From Pseudoruminococcus_B sp937901805 (GTDB taxonomy: Bacteria; Bacillota; Clostridia; Oscillospirales; Ruminococcaceae): a stretch of 23,043 bases of DNA. Each line of letters begins with the position of its first letter. Position 1 is the stretch's first letter. The stretch covers positions 1-23,043 of the forward strand of contig CAUWNS010000030.1 of the NCBI GenBank assembly GCA_963560245.1, given 5' to 3'. The position numbers were made by a program, and so were the translations under genes. Below, piece after piece: positions 16,293 to 23,043 of the stretch. The notes below the pieces were generated by a model. That model did not search any database, was not told the DNA's origin, and saw nothing but the letters and a program-made list of their open reading frames with translations.

Positions 16293-17075
16293 TCATAAAA
16301 ACTGTCTGATATAAGAAATTGTAAATGCAAGGCCTTTCTCGCCCAGATTCCCCCTCCAGGTCCGAGAATGCGGCTCAATACTCAAATTCCCATCATAGCC
16401 GCACGCATACAGGGCCGCAAAAAATGCACTCCAGTTTGTCTCATCCATACCGGCAGGCGGGTCGTCAAATCGTTCCCCGCCAATCCGCAACGCCCCTTTG
16501 ATATGGACATGCGCGAACCGGGTTCCCCATTCCTTTGTCTCTTTGAGGTAATCTCCCCCGGCATAGATACAATGAGAAGTGTCATATTTGATCATCAGCT
16601 TGTCAAGATGCCCATGCACCAGCGTCCAGGCAGGATCACTGTGCACAAAATTCGCCCAACGGCAATTGTAGGATGCAACCTGCACCCCGCGGGGCTGGGC
16701 ATAGGCGATCAGCTCCTCAAAAAAACGGATGGCATTGGTCACATTCTGGTAATAGGACAGACCGGGCGGCTCGTTTACCCCTGTGACAAAGACCGGGCTT
16801 CCCAGTTCCCTTGCCGCATCAATCAGGCGTTTGCAGATACTCAGTTCCTGCTCGATAAGATTGCCTTCGGCATCAAATTTCTCCGCGCCCCATCTTCCAA
16901 TAGAACCAACTGCTACACCTGTCTCTCCAGACCATTTTCTCAGCTGGGGAACATCCTTCAAAAACTGCTCATGATCCCGGTTCACGTCTTCACAGAACTC
17001 CAGAAATTCCAATCCCAGCTCTTTTGCTCGCAGGAAGCTCTCCTCCCGCGGGGCGGCAATCCTTCCAAGCTTCAT
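16293..17075 (-). CDS. Xylose-isomerase-like TIM-barrel protein with altered metal site
   Basis: A 260-residue barrel of the same superfamily. Asp165 (KYDTSHCIYAGGD), His191 (HVHIKG) and Glu234 (SIEPHS) match metal ligands, but the position at the end of the fifth strand usually held by Glu reads ASYNCRW, placing Asn137 there. The subfamily may bind metal differently or use another residue. An in-frame TTG lies two codons upstream at 17081, but AAGGAGA fits the ATG at 17075. It follows the dehydrogenase gene by 22 bases. Confidence 0.83.
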   Translation of the reverse strand: MKLGRIAAPREESFLRAKELGLEFLEFCEDVNRDHEQFLKDVPQLRKWSGETGVAVGSIGRWGAEKFDAEGNLIEQELSICKRLIDAARELGSPVFVTGVNEPPGLSYYQNVTNAIRFFEELIAYAQPRGVQVASYNCRWANFVHSDPAWTLVHGHLDKLMIKYDTSHCIYAGGDYLKETKEWGTRFAHVHIKGALRIGGERFDDPPAGMDETNWSAFFAALYACGYDGNLSIEPHSRTWRGNLGEKGLAFTISYIRQFL

Positions 17076-17097
17076 GGACAATTCTCCTTCTCAGCAG

Positions 17098-18186
17098 TTA
17101 ATCAAAATAAACCGGTTTCTTCTCTTTTGCAGATTGATAGATGGCTTCCAAAATGCGGGTGACAACAATCGCCTGCTCCGGTTTGACGACAACCTCTTTA
17201 TCGTTGACAACGGCATCAATCCAGAGTCTCGCCTCAATATCTGCCGGCGGCTCGTTTTCGCCTGCATAGAAATCTACTCCACCCGGCTCAAAAACAGGCG
17301 TCTCCGTATACTGCCTGTTATATTTTACCCCATTAATACGCAAATTGGTAGGGCCTTTCATGTCAGCGCCGGCTTTTGTCCCGCAGAGAGAGCATTTCGC
17401 CTCGTCCGTATCCAGAGAGTTAAGCGCCCAGCTGGACTCCAGTACAATGGTAGCTCCGTTTTTCATCTTGATAAATCCGAAAGCAGAATCTTCAACTGTG
17501 AATTTTTCTGTATCCCAGTCGCCCCAGGCGTTTGCCGTCTCTCTCTGATCGCCGAGTTTTTTGTACACGCTGCCGACCACCATTTCCGGCTCGTAATTGT
17601 TCATCATCCACAGGGTCAAATCCAGGGAATGAGTTCCGATGTCGATCAACGGCCCGCCTCCCTGTTCATACTCGTTGAGGAATACGCCCCAGGTCGGGAC
17701 TGCGCGGCGGCGGATTGCATGAGCTTTCGCGTAGTAGATATCACCAAGCTCCCCCGCCTCACAGGCGCGTTTGAGATAATTGCATTCCGGACGCTGACGG
17801 TTCTGGTAACCAATGGTAAGCTTTTTGCCGGTTTCCTTTGCGGCATCCAGCATCTTCTTTGCCTCTTCATAGTTGATGGCCATCGGTTTTTCACACATAA
17901 CATGTTTACCCGCATGCAGTGCATCCACAGTAATAAAGGAATGGGAGCGGTTGGGAGTGCAGACGTGGACGACCTCAATCTCCGGATCCTTGAGAAGTTC
18001 TTTATAGTCTACATAGACTTTTGCACTCTCGGTTCCGTATTTCTTCGCCGCCTTGACTGCTTTTTCCTCAATCAGGTCACAGAAAGCTACAAGCTGTACA
18101 TTTTTTAGCTTGTTCAGGCTCGGCATGTGTTTGGAATTGGCAATTCCGCCGCATCCGATGATCCCAATTTTTACGGTTCTCTCCAT
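17098..18186 (-). CDS. Gfo/Idh/MocA family NAD(P)-dependent oxidoreductase
   Basis: A 362-residue dehydrogenase. The N-terminal Rossmann domain has VKIGIIGCGGIANSKH (5-20), the CTPNRSH strand and the hallmark EKPMA with catalytic Lys100. The C-terminal domain has GGGPLIDIGTHSLDLTLW, His186 being the usual catalytic histidine, and an arginine-rich RRRAVPTWGVF segment (159-169). Family members oxidise a ring hydroxyl of sugars, inositols or glycosides at the expense of bound NAD. It is the first enzyme gene after the regulator (49 bases), with AAAGGAGAAAA at the start. It would generate the keto intermediate for the three TIM-barrel proteins downstream. Confidence 0.92.
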   Translation of the reverse strand: MERTVKIGIIGCGGIANSKHMPSLNKLKNVQLVAFCDLIEEKAVKAAKKYGTESAKVYVDYKELLKDPEIEVVHVCTPNRSHSFITVDALHAGKHVMCEKPMAINYEEAKKMLDAAKETGKKLTIGYQNRQRPECNYLKRACEAGELGDIYYAKAHAIRRRAVPTWGVFLNEYEQGGGPLIDIGTHSLDLTLWMMNNYEPEMVVGSVYKKLGDQRETANAWGDWDTEKFTVEDSAFGFIKMKNGATIVLESSWALNSLDTDEAKCSLCGTKAGADMKGPTNLRINGVKYNRQYTETPVFEPGGVDFYAGENEPPADIEARLWIDAVVNDKEVVVKPEQAIVVTRILEAIYQSAKEKKPVYFD

Positions 18187-18235
18187 ACTGTTTTCTCCTT
18201 TGCTGTCAGCGCGCTATGACGCTGGAATTCTGTGT

Positions 18236-19234
18236 TTATTTTGGCGGGAAAGTGGATTCCCGTTTGACATAATGGTGTCCGAGTGCGGCAAACCGCACAG
18301 GCAGCTCCCTGTCCGCGATCCGGGAGCACAGCATCTGCATGGCAAGCGCACCGATTTCTCTCCTGGGCTGTGCCACTGTGCTAAGGGCCGGAACATAGAT
18401 TTGCGCCAGCGAAGTGTCGTCAAACCCGGAAATGGAAACTGGATGTTCCTGAAACTTTTTATTCGTATAGGAGGCACGCAGCATGCCCACTGCAATGGAA
18501 TCTGCGATGGTAAAAATCGCAGTCGGAGGTTCCGCCTCCTCCATCAGGCGCTCAAACATCGCACCCCCGCTTGCAAAGCTGTAATCCCCTTTGACCACCA
18601 GCGCCTCCTGTACGGAAATACCGGATTCCTGAAGCGCACGGCGGTATCCCTGTTCCCGGAGAACAGCAGATGTATAGGGCTTTTCACTGCCTGCAAAGGC
18701 AATCCTGCGGTGTCCAAGCTGGACAAGCTCTAAAACAGCATCATAAGCTGCCCGCTCATTGTCAATCGTCACGGTATCGCAGCCCGCATCGGGGACATAT
18801 TCGCTGCACTGCACAATCGGGTATCTATCTGCAATCCGGCCCAGTTCTTCCTTGTTCTGTTCGGAAGAAAGCAAAATCGCCCCATCCACCAGTCTGGTAT
18901 CCAGCATTTGCAGGTATTCCAGTTCCTTATCTCTACTGGAATGGGTAACGCCAATCACAATGCTATAGCCGTTTTTCTGCGCTTCCTGTTCCATACTGCG
19001 TACAATGCGTGTATAGAAAGTATTGGAAATCGTAGGCAGCAACACCAGTATCTTCCTTGTCTGGGACTGACGCAGCCCCTTTCCTAAAAGATTAGGACGG
19101 TAATCAAGTTTCCGGACGGCCTCCCTGACCTTTTCCTTGGTCGCAGATGTGACAACGTTATCCCCATTGAGCACGCGGGATACCGTTGCCACGGAAACCC
19201 CCGCTGATTTTGCCACATCCCGGATCGTTGCCAT
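18236..19234 (-). CDS. LacI-family transcriptional regulator
   Basis: A 332-residue repressor. Residues 3-22 form the LacI helix-turn-helix (TIRDVAKSAGVSVATVSRVL), followed by the hinge helix (PNLLGKGLRQ) and a periplasmic-binding-like sugar domain (about 61-332: KILVLLPTISNTFYTRIV, AILLSSEQ, ISGFDDTSLAQIY). It is the first gene of the operon and has a strong purine-rich site upstream. A palindromic operator just downstream of its own -10 box makes autoregulation likely, with an inducer derived from the operon's substrate. Confidence 0.93.
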   Translation of the reverse strand: MATIRDVAKSAGVSVATVSRVLNGDNVVTSATKEKVREAVRKLDYRPNLLGKGLRQSQTRKILVLLPTISNTFYTRIVRSMEQEAQKNGYSIVIGVTHSSRDKELEYLQMLDTRLVDGAILLSSEQNKEELGRIADRYPIVQCSEYVPDAGCDTVTIDNERAAYDAVLELVQLGHRRIAFAGSEKPYTSAVLREQGYRRALQESGISVQEALVVKGDYSFASGGAMFERLMEEAEPPTAIFTIADSIAVGMLRASYTNKKFQEHPVSISGFDDTSLAQIYVPALSTVAQPRREIGALAMQMLCSRIADRELPVRFAALGHHYVKRESTFPPK

Positions 19235-19255
19235 AGTTTTCCCCCTTGTCTCTAA

Positions 19256-19282
19256 TGTAATCGTTTTCTGTAATCGTTTACA
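19256..19282. promoter_or_regulatory. LacI/CcpA-type operator, tandem
   Basis: TGTAATCGTTTACA (19269-19282) agrees at every position with the cre consensus TGWAANCGNTNWCA, and TGTAATCGTTTTCT (19256-19269) repeats the same core 13 bases away. Both lie between the -10 box and the start codon of the LacI gene, where binding would block transcription. Either the local LacI protein or CcpA could be the ligand. Confidence 0.72.
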
Positions 19283-19288
19283 ATTTTG

Positions 19289-19316
19289 ATTATAAACCTC
19301 TTTTTGAAAAAATCAA
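19289..19316 (-). promoter_or_regulatory. Sigma-A-like promoter of the LacI/sugar operon
   Basis: On the minus strand TTGATT (19311-19316) and TATAAT (19289-19294) are 16 bases apart (CTTGAT gives 17). Transcription would start inside or next to the operator pair. Confidence 0.65.
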
Positions 19317-19593
19317 GGCTTTTTTGATTTTTAAATAAAAAATTATGAGTATCCTTTTTTATTTCGATCAATCGTTGCTCCTTTTTGCATGAAATCGAAT
19401 TTTTCTGCTTGAACAATGCCTTTTAGACATAGAAAAGCGAAAAACACTTAGATACCGCGACAAAAAACGACCCATTGACTGTAATATATAAAATAGAAGG
19501 ATATCTCTGTTTCCCTGCCTGTACTCCTCCATTTACTCATAGAAGCTTTCGATTCCAGTCTCAGTATAGAAAAATATTTATAGGGAACAAAAC
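19317..19593. other. AT-rich intergenic region, no gene seen
   Basis: This stretch of about 280 bases separates the LacI promoter from the terminator of the decayed cyclase gene. It contains AT tracts and a TTGACT near 19475, but no matching -10 box, no coding potential above 60 codons and no RNA motif I recognise. Confidence 0.6.
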
Positions 19594-19635
19594 AAAGCAT
19601 CCTCTTTTCATGGTATATTGAAAAGAGGATGCTTT
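19594..19635 (-). terminator. Rho-independent terminator
   Basis: A perfect 16-bp stem AAAGCATCCTCTTTTC/GAAAAGAGGATGCTTT with a 10-base loop, followed on the minus strand by GTTTTGTT. It lies seven bases past the cyclase pseudogene end and is intact although that gene is decayed. Confidence 0.88.
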
Positions 19636-20314
19636 GATATTTTATGATGGATCGATGTCCAGACAGACCCGGTTTTTCCCTTCCCGTTTTGCACGGTACA
19701 GGGCCGCATCCGCCTTCTGGAAATATTCCTCCAATGAGGAATTCGGAGACGGTATCTGATAAAAAATACCAATGCTCACTGTCAAATAGGCAATACCTGT
19801 CTGGGAAAACTCATATTCAATCTTCTCTTCTAACAAACTGCGGCAGATCGCCTGCCCGCACTCCTGAGCCTCTATTCGGCACCTTGCATAGGATCAAAGT
19901 AAATTCCTCTCCCCCATAGCGCACGGCAAGAACGCTGGGATTTCTCAGAGTTCTGCGAAGTATTTGAGAAAGCCTTTGGATAGCTTTATCTCCTTTGCTA
20001 TGCCCATATAATGATCGTTATACTGTTTAAAATCGTCAAGATCCAGCATCATGAGATACACCCCTTCTCGATTCTGGGCGTTCTGATATAACCGGGATTT
20101 TCCCGCTTCATCCAAAAAACGGCGGTTATACAGGCCCGAAAGAAAATCTGTCTGTGCAAGCTGTCCTAATTGATGGTTCATTCAGGTGATCTCTTCGTTC
20201 TGACGGAGGATTAAATACTGGGTTTTAGCATTTTTGATTCTATTCTGATAATGCAGATAGCAGAGAAACAATGCGACAAGCACAAAGAAAATTACTTCAA
20301 TATACGAAAAACAA

Positions 20315-20761
20315 ATGCTAGAAAAAATGATAACTAATACTTTTGAACTAAATAAGATGTTTTATAAAAATAAAAAAACAGAGCAATATATAGAAACTAG
20401 AGGGCTCCAATTGCCCAAAGCCGCTATATATGCTCTATCTGATTCATATGATAAGGCATCATTCAATAAAAGTCAAGTTGAACAAGATTTATTATCAATA
20501 CTAGAGAAAGGAGAGAAATTAATGACAAAAGAAGAAATGATTGCCAAAGTAGAAAGACTGGACATTTCTGGAGTAGGAGTCGAAGTTGTAAAAGATGATG
20601 GAAATAAGGGAACGAAGTTTGTGAAATCCCCAAGATTTCTCGTGGTAATCCCCCGCTTTGATGATAAAACACCATCAGGAAAATACTGCTGGAAAAAATA
20701 TGATAAGGAGCGACTGCCAGGGCTTGACAAAAAACACCGTTGCAAAGATCAACAAGGATAA
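20315..20761 (+). CDS. AT-rich ORF of unknown function inside the cyclase gene
   Basis: A 148-codon opening, far more AT-rich than its neighbours and opposite in strand to the interrupted gene. I do not recognise the product. The first 69 codons (KKTEQYIETRGLQLPKAA, SYDKASFNKSQVEQDLL) have no good ribosome binding site, while AAAGGAGAGAAATTA precedes an internal ATG at 20522 (MTKEEMIAKVERLDISG), so a 79-residue product from 20522 is the better candidate. The C-terminal 20 or so codons read antisense through the cyclase flank and look fortuitous. It may be two gene fragments brought in with the insert. Confidence 0.35.
   Translation: MLEKMITNTFELNKMFYKNKKTEQYIETRGLQLPKAAIYALSDSYDKASFNKSQVEQDLLSILEKGEKLMTKEEMIAKVERLDISGVGVEVVKDDGNKGTKFVKSPRFLVVIPRFDDKTPSGKYCWKKYDKERLPGLDKKHRCKDQQG
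20316..20333. repeat. Left near-direct repeat flanking the insert
   Basis: TGCTAGAAAAAATGATAA matches TGCTGGAAAAAATATGATAA at 20687-20706 except for one substitution and two extra bases. Deleting one copy with the intervening DNA joins the flanking helices in frame on the minus strand (KPWQSLLIIF continuing into SSICFSYIEV). Confidence 0.6.
20687..20706. repeat. Right near-direct repeat flanking the insert
   Basis: Partner of the repeat at 20316-20333 (one substitution, two extra bases). As a target duplication it would be long for an IS and has already diverged; homology-directed insertion is the alternative. No terminal inverted repeats are evident inside. Confidence 0.6.
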
Positions 20762-21177
20762 TAGAAACACATTCAAGTTATCAGAACGCTGCATATCCAT
20801 ATAATGAATCTCAAGATGCAAAATACAAGGAAATTGCCATATCCACACCAAATCCGGTTCTGTTTTTTCGGATTTTCCTTTGCCCCAATCAAGAGGATCG
20901 CCGTAAAAATACAAACTACAATCATCAGCAGATAAAGTGCAAAGTAGGTGGAGTTTCTGACGGAAGCCAGTTTTACTTCGGATAAAAAGAGAACCCGGAA
21001 AATATTGTACAGCTGCAAAACCATGGTAGATGGGAGTAATATTTTTGCTGAAAAAGGTGCCTTTAGCAGATATCCCGGGTCAGAAACTCCTCGTATTCTT
21101 CCCCTGTATCATGCCCATCAGCTTCTTTCCCCATTTCTGAAGATTATTCATGTGTTTTCCTTTTCTATACGTGCTCA

Positions 21178-22155
21178 TCAGGAGATCAAATTGGTGAAGC
21201 TGGACAGATACCGCTGCTGCAAACTCTGTGCGCGGTCCGTTTTTCTGGCCATTTCAATCTTGATTTCCTGTTCCTGTGTTTCCAAATCCTCTTTTTGTTC
21301 CTGATACGTACTCACATCGATTTCTTGGTTTCGATACGCTTTAATGGTTTTTTCCTGTTCCAGCATAACGGCTTCGTAACGCCTACGCACATCAAAATAA
21401 TCGAAAAATGCATCTAAAATCTCTTTTTTCAGTGCCTCGTCTATTTCTTCGCTTTCCTGCTCAATTGCCCGGGTCAAATATTTATCCACGCAGCTGAGCA
21501 GTTCGCTGTACAGGGCGCTGCTCTGTTGGGTATATTCTGTTTGATTGATAACTCCTTCAATATAATCCTCTTTATTATCGACGATTTTATAGTTGATTTC
21601 ATCAATCTTTTTCACAACTTCCTTAGCATAAACAGCCAGATTATCCGTTACCAGATCATCCAGATTTGCTTCATTCATATTGGCATAGACTACATGGTTT
21701 AAATTGAACAAATCCCCGGAAAAGCCCTCTGTATCAATCGATATGGAAGCGGGAATATAAATAATCACCCGTTCTGCGGTATCTCCAATGAGCAGGCGCA
21801 TCAAGATGTCTTCCGCCTTAACCCGGATGTCCTGCACATTATTTTTGGCAATAACCACAGTGTCTTTGGTGTTGCTGATACTGATATCATTGCTGGCCGA
21901 CTTTGCATTGCTGCGATAGACCATAAGTTTGGAATCCGACGACTGACGAAGCTCCACATCAAAATTGCCAATGAGTTTGAGAGAAGGGACTTCCTTGGTG
22001 TCTATTTGATAACGGGGTGACATTTCTTCATATTCTTCGCGCATTTGGGTAAACATCTGCCGGGTTCCACTATAGGCAAAGGGGAGCAGTATACAGCAGC
22101 CGATAACCCCAACCACGCACATAATCGCACCGATGACCTGTCCTCTTTTATCCAT
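21178..22155 (-). CDS. Membrane-anchored DUF4097-like protein with coiled-coil tail
   Basis: A 325-residue protein: an N-terminal membrane helix (about 7-29, VIGAIMCVVGVIGCCILLPF), an extracytoplasmic beta-rich segment (about 50-165) with strand repeats such as LKLIGNFDVELRQSSDSKL, ISISNTKDTVVI and VIIYIPASISIDTEGFSGD, the pattern of DUF4097 beta-helix proteins, and then a long charged helical tail (about 180-325) rich in Glu, Gln and Lys. The tail is unusual for this family. ATG 22155 is preceded by AGGTGGG; an in-frame GTG lies three codons earlier. It overlaps the DUF1700-like gene by eight bases. In other Firmicutes such pairs follow a PadR regulator; none is visible here. Confidence 0.72.
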   Translation of the reverse strand: MDKRGQVIGAIMCVVGVIGCCILLPFAYSGTRQMFTQMREEYEEMSPRYQIDTKEVPSLKLIGNFDVELRQSSDSKLMVYRSNAKSASNDISISNTKDTVVIAKNNVQDIRVKAEDILMRLLIGDTAERVIIYIPASISIDTEGFSGDLFNLNHVVYANMNEANLDDLVTDNLAVYAKEVVKKIDEINYKIVDNKEDYIEGVINQTEYTQQSSALYSELLSCVDKYLTRAIEQESEEIDEALKKEILDAFFDYFDVRRRYEAVMLEQEKTIKAYRNQEIDVSTYQEQKEDLETQEQEIKIEMARKTDRAQSLQQRYLSSFTNLIS

Positions 22156-22750
22156 CAATCCCACCTACTTCATAAAACATCAGCGGAGCCGCCCGCCTGG
22201 TGCGGACGCACCATTTTACATACAGCTTTCCCGCAAGATGGATGACTTTTTTGGAAATAGCATGCAAAATATAACTAAGTGTGACAGCAAACCCCAGGAT
22301 TGCAACCCCTCCAAACAGCAGGAACAGGAATACGGAGACAGGAATCTGCTGAAAGGCAACCACAGTCAGCACCATCATCCCCACTCCCACAAAAGAGATA
22401 ACAACCACAGTCAATACAAATAAAAAGCACATTAGTACAATGGGAATCGTGATCAGCAGGGAAATCAGAAAATTGACAAGAGAAATGTGATGCAGGGAAA
22501 GCTGTGCCCGGAGAAGCCGCATAAACCCAGGGTGGCGGACAAGTTCCTCCACCCTGCTGCGCGCTACCATCTGCATGGCCACTTTCTGCGGATCGCCCAG
22601 TTCCTTGGTAATCTGGGCTTCCCGTTTTCCTCTACGCTCACAGTTATTAAAGTAATCGATGAGGTTTCGCATGATCGCTGACATTTCACTTTTGGGAAGC
22701 TGCTTTGACAGACAGTTTTCCATCTTCGTCAAAAACTCCAGCCTGGTCAT
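22148..22750 (-). CDS. DUF1700 (HAAS domain) membrane protein
   Basis: A 200-residue protein. Residues 1-75 form a HAAS-type helical domain (MTRLEFLTKMENCLSKQLPK, then NNCERRGKREAQITKELGDPQKVA), followed by three membrane helices: about 85-120, 124-145 and 147-172. The domain pattern of a short helical bundle with a GxPxxVA loop is typical of DUF1700, which is usually encoded between a PadR regulator and a DUF4097 protein. AAAGGAGATGAG precedes the ATG. The transcript appears to start in the interval 22751-23007, after a terminator that closes an upstream gene, so no PadR gene shares it within the window. Confidence 0.83.
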   Translation of the reverse strand: MTRLEFLTKMENCLSKQLPKSEMSAIMRNLIDYFNNCERRGKREAQITKELGDPQKVAMQMVARSRVEELVRHPGFMRLLRAQLSLHHISLVNFLISLLITIPIVLMCFLFVLTVVVISFVGVGMMVLTVVAFQQIPVSVFLFLLFGGVAILGFAVTLSYILHAISKKVIHLAGKLYVKWCVRTRRAAPLMFYEVGGIDG

Positions 22751-23007
22751 ACTTTCTCATCTCCTTTCTATTCCATCCAAACCAGTTCGATCCGAGCCTT
22801 TTCCTAAATTCACCCCGCAAGAGCAATTTATTTTATTCCCCATCCAATAACCTATAATATGTATGGGGGATTTTGCATACAGAAGTGTTGCGGGACCTTT
22901 GGCTCTGACCGAAGTCTATGCGGTTATTATATCATAATTCCATGCGTGAGGATAGGGATTCCCCGTAGAAAAATTATGACAAAATCCTCAGATTCAGGAC
23001 AGAAAAA
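22751..23007. promoter_or_regulatory. Intergenic region with candidate promoter elements
   Basis: On the minus strand TATAAT (22926-22931) is a good -10 box but its -35 (TATCCT at 17 bases) is poor. A second TATTAT-like box near 22855 also lacks a clear partner. One of these probably drives the DUF1700 operon. No gene or RNA was recognised here. Confidence 0.35.
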
Positions 23008-23035
23008 AAGCCTTCCGAAAGAATTCGGAAGGCTT
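23008..23035 (-). terminator. Terminator of a gene beyond the right edge
   Basis: A 12-bp perfect stem AAGCCTTCCGAA/TTCGGAAGGCTT with a 4-base loop, followed on the minus strand by TTTTTTT. Orientation shows that a minus-strand gene ends just past the window. Confidence 0.87.
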
Positions 23036-23043
23036 CTTGGTGA

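Larger units (their letters stand above)
19642..21151 (-). pseudogene. Decayed membrane diguanylate cyclase (GGDEF), interrupted by an insert
   Basis: Fragments in order give a once-normal protein: an N-terminal soluble part (NNLQKWGKKLMGM, EEYEEFLTRDIC), several membrane helices (YFALYLLMIVVCIFTAILL, LNVFLLSLLIFATVFF, then EVIFFVLVALFLCYL), a linker, and a GGDEF domain with DFLSGLYNRRFLDE, MLDLDDFKQYNDHY, RYGGEEF and ADAALYRAKREGKNRV. GGDEF domains make cyclic di-GMP. Lesions: frame changes near 21100, 21065 and 20820; an AT-rich insert (20334-20704); a TGA at 20182-20184; an extra AT near 20008; a frame change near 19880. The start at 21151 keeps its AAAGGAAAA site, 26 bases after the upstream stop. 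The active-site GGEEF remains readable, so decay is fairly recent. A few frame changes might be sequencing errors, but the total and the insert cannot be. Confidence 0.9.

Noticed and set aside
17074..18108. 344-codon plus-strand open frame opposite the Gfo/Idh/MocA gene
   Set aside because: The minus-strand gene has full family motifs and a good start; the opposite frame has none.
19475..19500. TTGACT with TATATAAAAT as a promoter
   Set aside because: The two boxes are only about 8 bases apart, and no gene starts downstream.

Overview
The window looks like a chromosomal segment of a low-to-mid GC, spore-forming, fermentative Firmicute, probably a gut clostridium near the Oscillospiraceae/Ruminococcaceae. 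The support is strong GGAGG ribosome binding sites, a SleB-type cortex hydrolase, an L-lactate dehydrogenase, the C5 (glutamyl-tRNA) tetrapyrrole route with a CobA-HemD fusion as described in clostridia, a LacI-controlled sugar operon, and a DUF1700/DUF4097-type pair. The genus cannot be fixed from sequence alone. I saw no rRNA, tRNA, CRISPR array or complete insertion sequence.

Region 1 (1-1860): a promoter reading out of the left edge, a small membrane protein resembling LLH-type phage holins (minus), a membrane-anchored SleB cell-wall hydrolase and an Ogt-type DNA repair methyltransferase (both plus), closed by a bidirectional terminator.

Region 2 (1862-10232, minus): a tightly packed, translationally coupled tetrapyrrole operon, hemA-hemC-cobA/hemD-hemB-hemL-sirC/cbiK. 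It encodes every step from glutamyl-tRNA through uroporphyrinogen III and precorrin-2 to sirohydrochlorin, plus a metal chelatase, so the product should be siroheme or cobalt-sirohydrochlorin. The last tetrapyrrole gene is a fusion of a precorrin-2 dehydrogenase with a CbiK-like chelatase. Downstream lie a broken AAC(6')-like acetyltransferase gene (frameshift plus stop) and a CmoM/SmtA-like methyltransferase. A sigma-A-like promoter lies just upstream of hemA and leaves no room for a riboswitch.

Region 3 (10251-14449, plus): divergent L-lactate dehydrogenase, a coupled pair of bacterial PH-domain membrane proteins (YdbS/YdbT-like) with a promoter and a structured leader, and a membrane protein with two zinc ribbons. 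A perfect 23-bp palindrome sits between hemA and ldh.

Region 4 (14546-19316, minus): a LacI-type regulator, a Gfo/Idh/MocA dehydrogenase and three xylose-isomerase-like TIM-barrel proteins in one operon. The promoter has a perfect cre/LacI-type operator just downstream of its -10 box. The set suggests oxidation followed by isomerisation, epimerisation or elimination of a sugar, cyclitol or glycoside. There is no kinase or transporter in the operon.

Region 5 (19594-23035, minus): a DUF1700-like (HAAS) membrane protein, a DUF4097-like membrane-anchored protein with a coiled-coil tail, and a decayed membrane diguanylate cyclase gene. The cyclase has several frameshifts and a stop, and is split by an AT-rich insert of about 370 bp flanked by near-identical 18-20 bp direct repeats. 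The insert carries an unrecognised plus-strand ORF. A terminator for an off-window gene marks the right edge.
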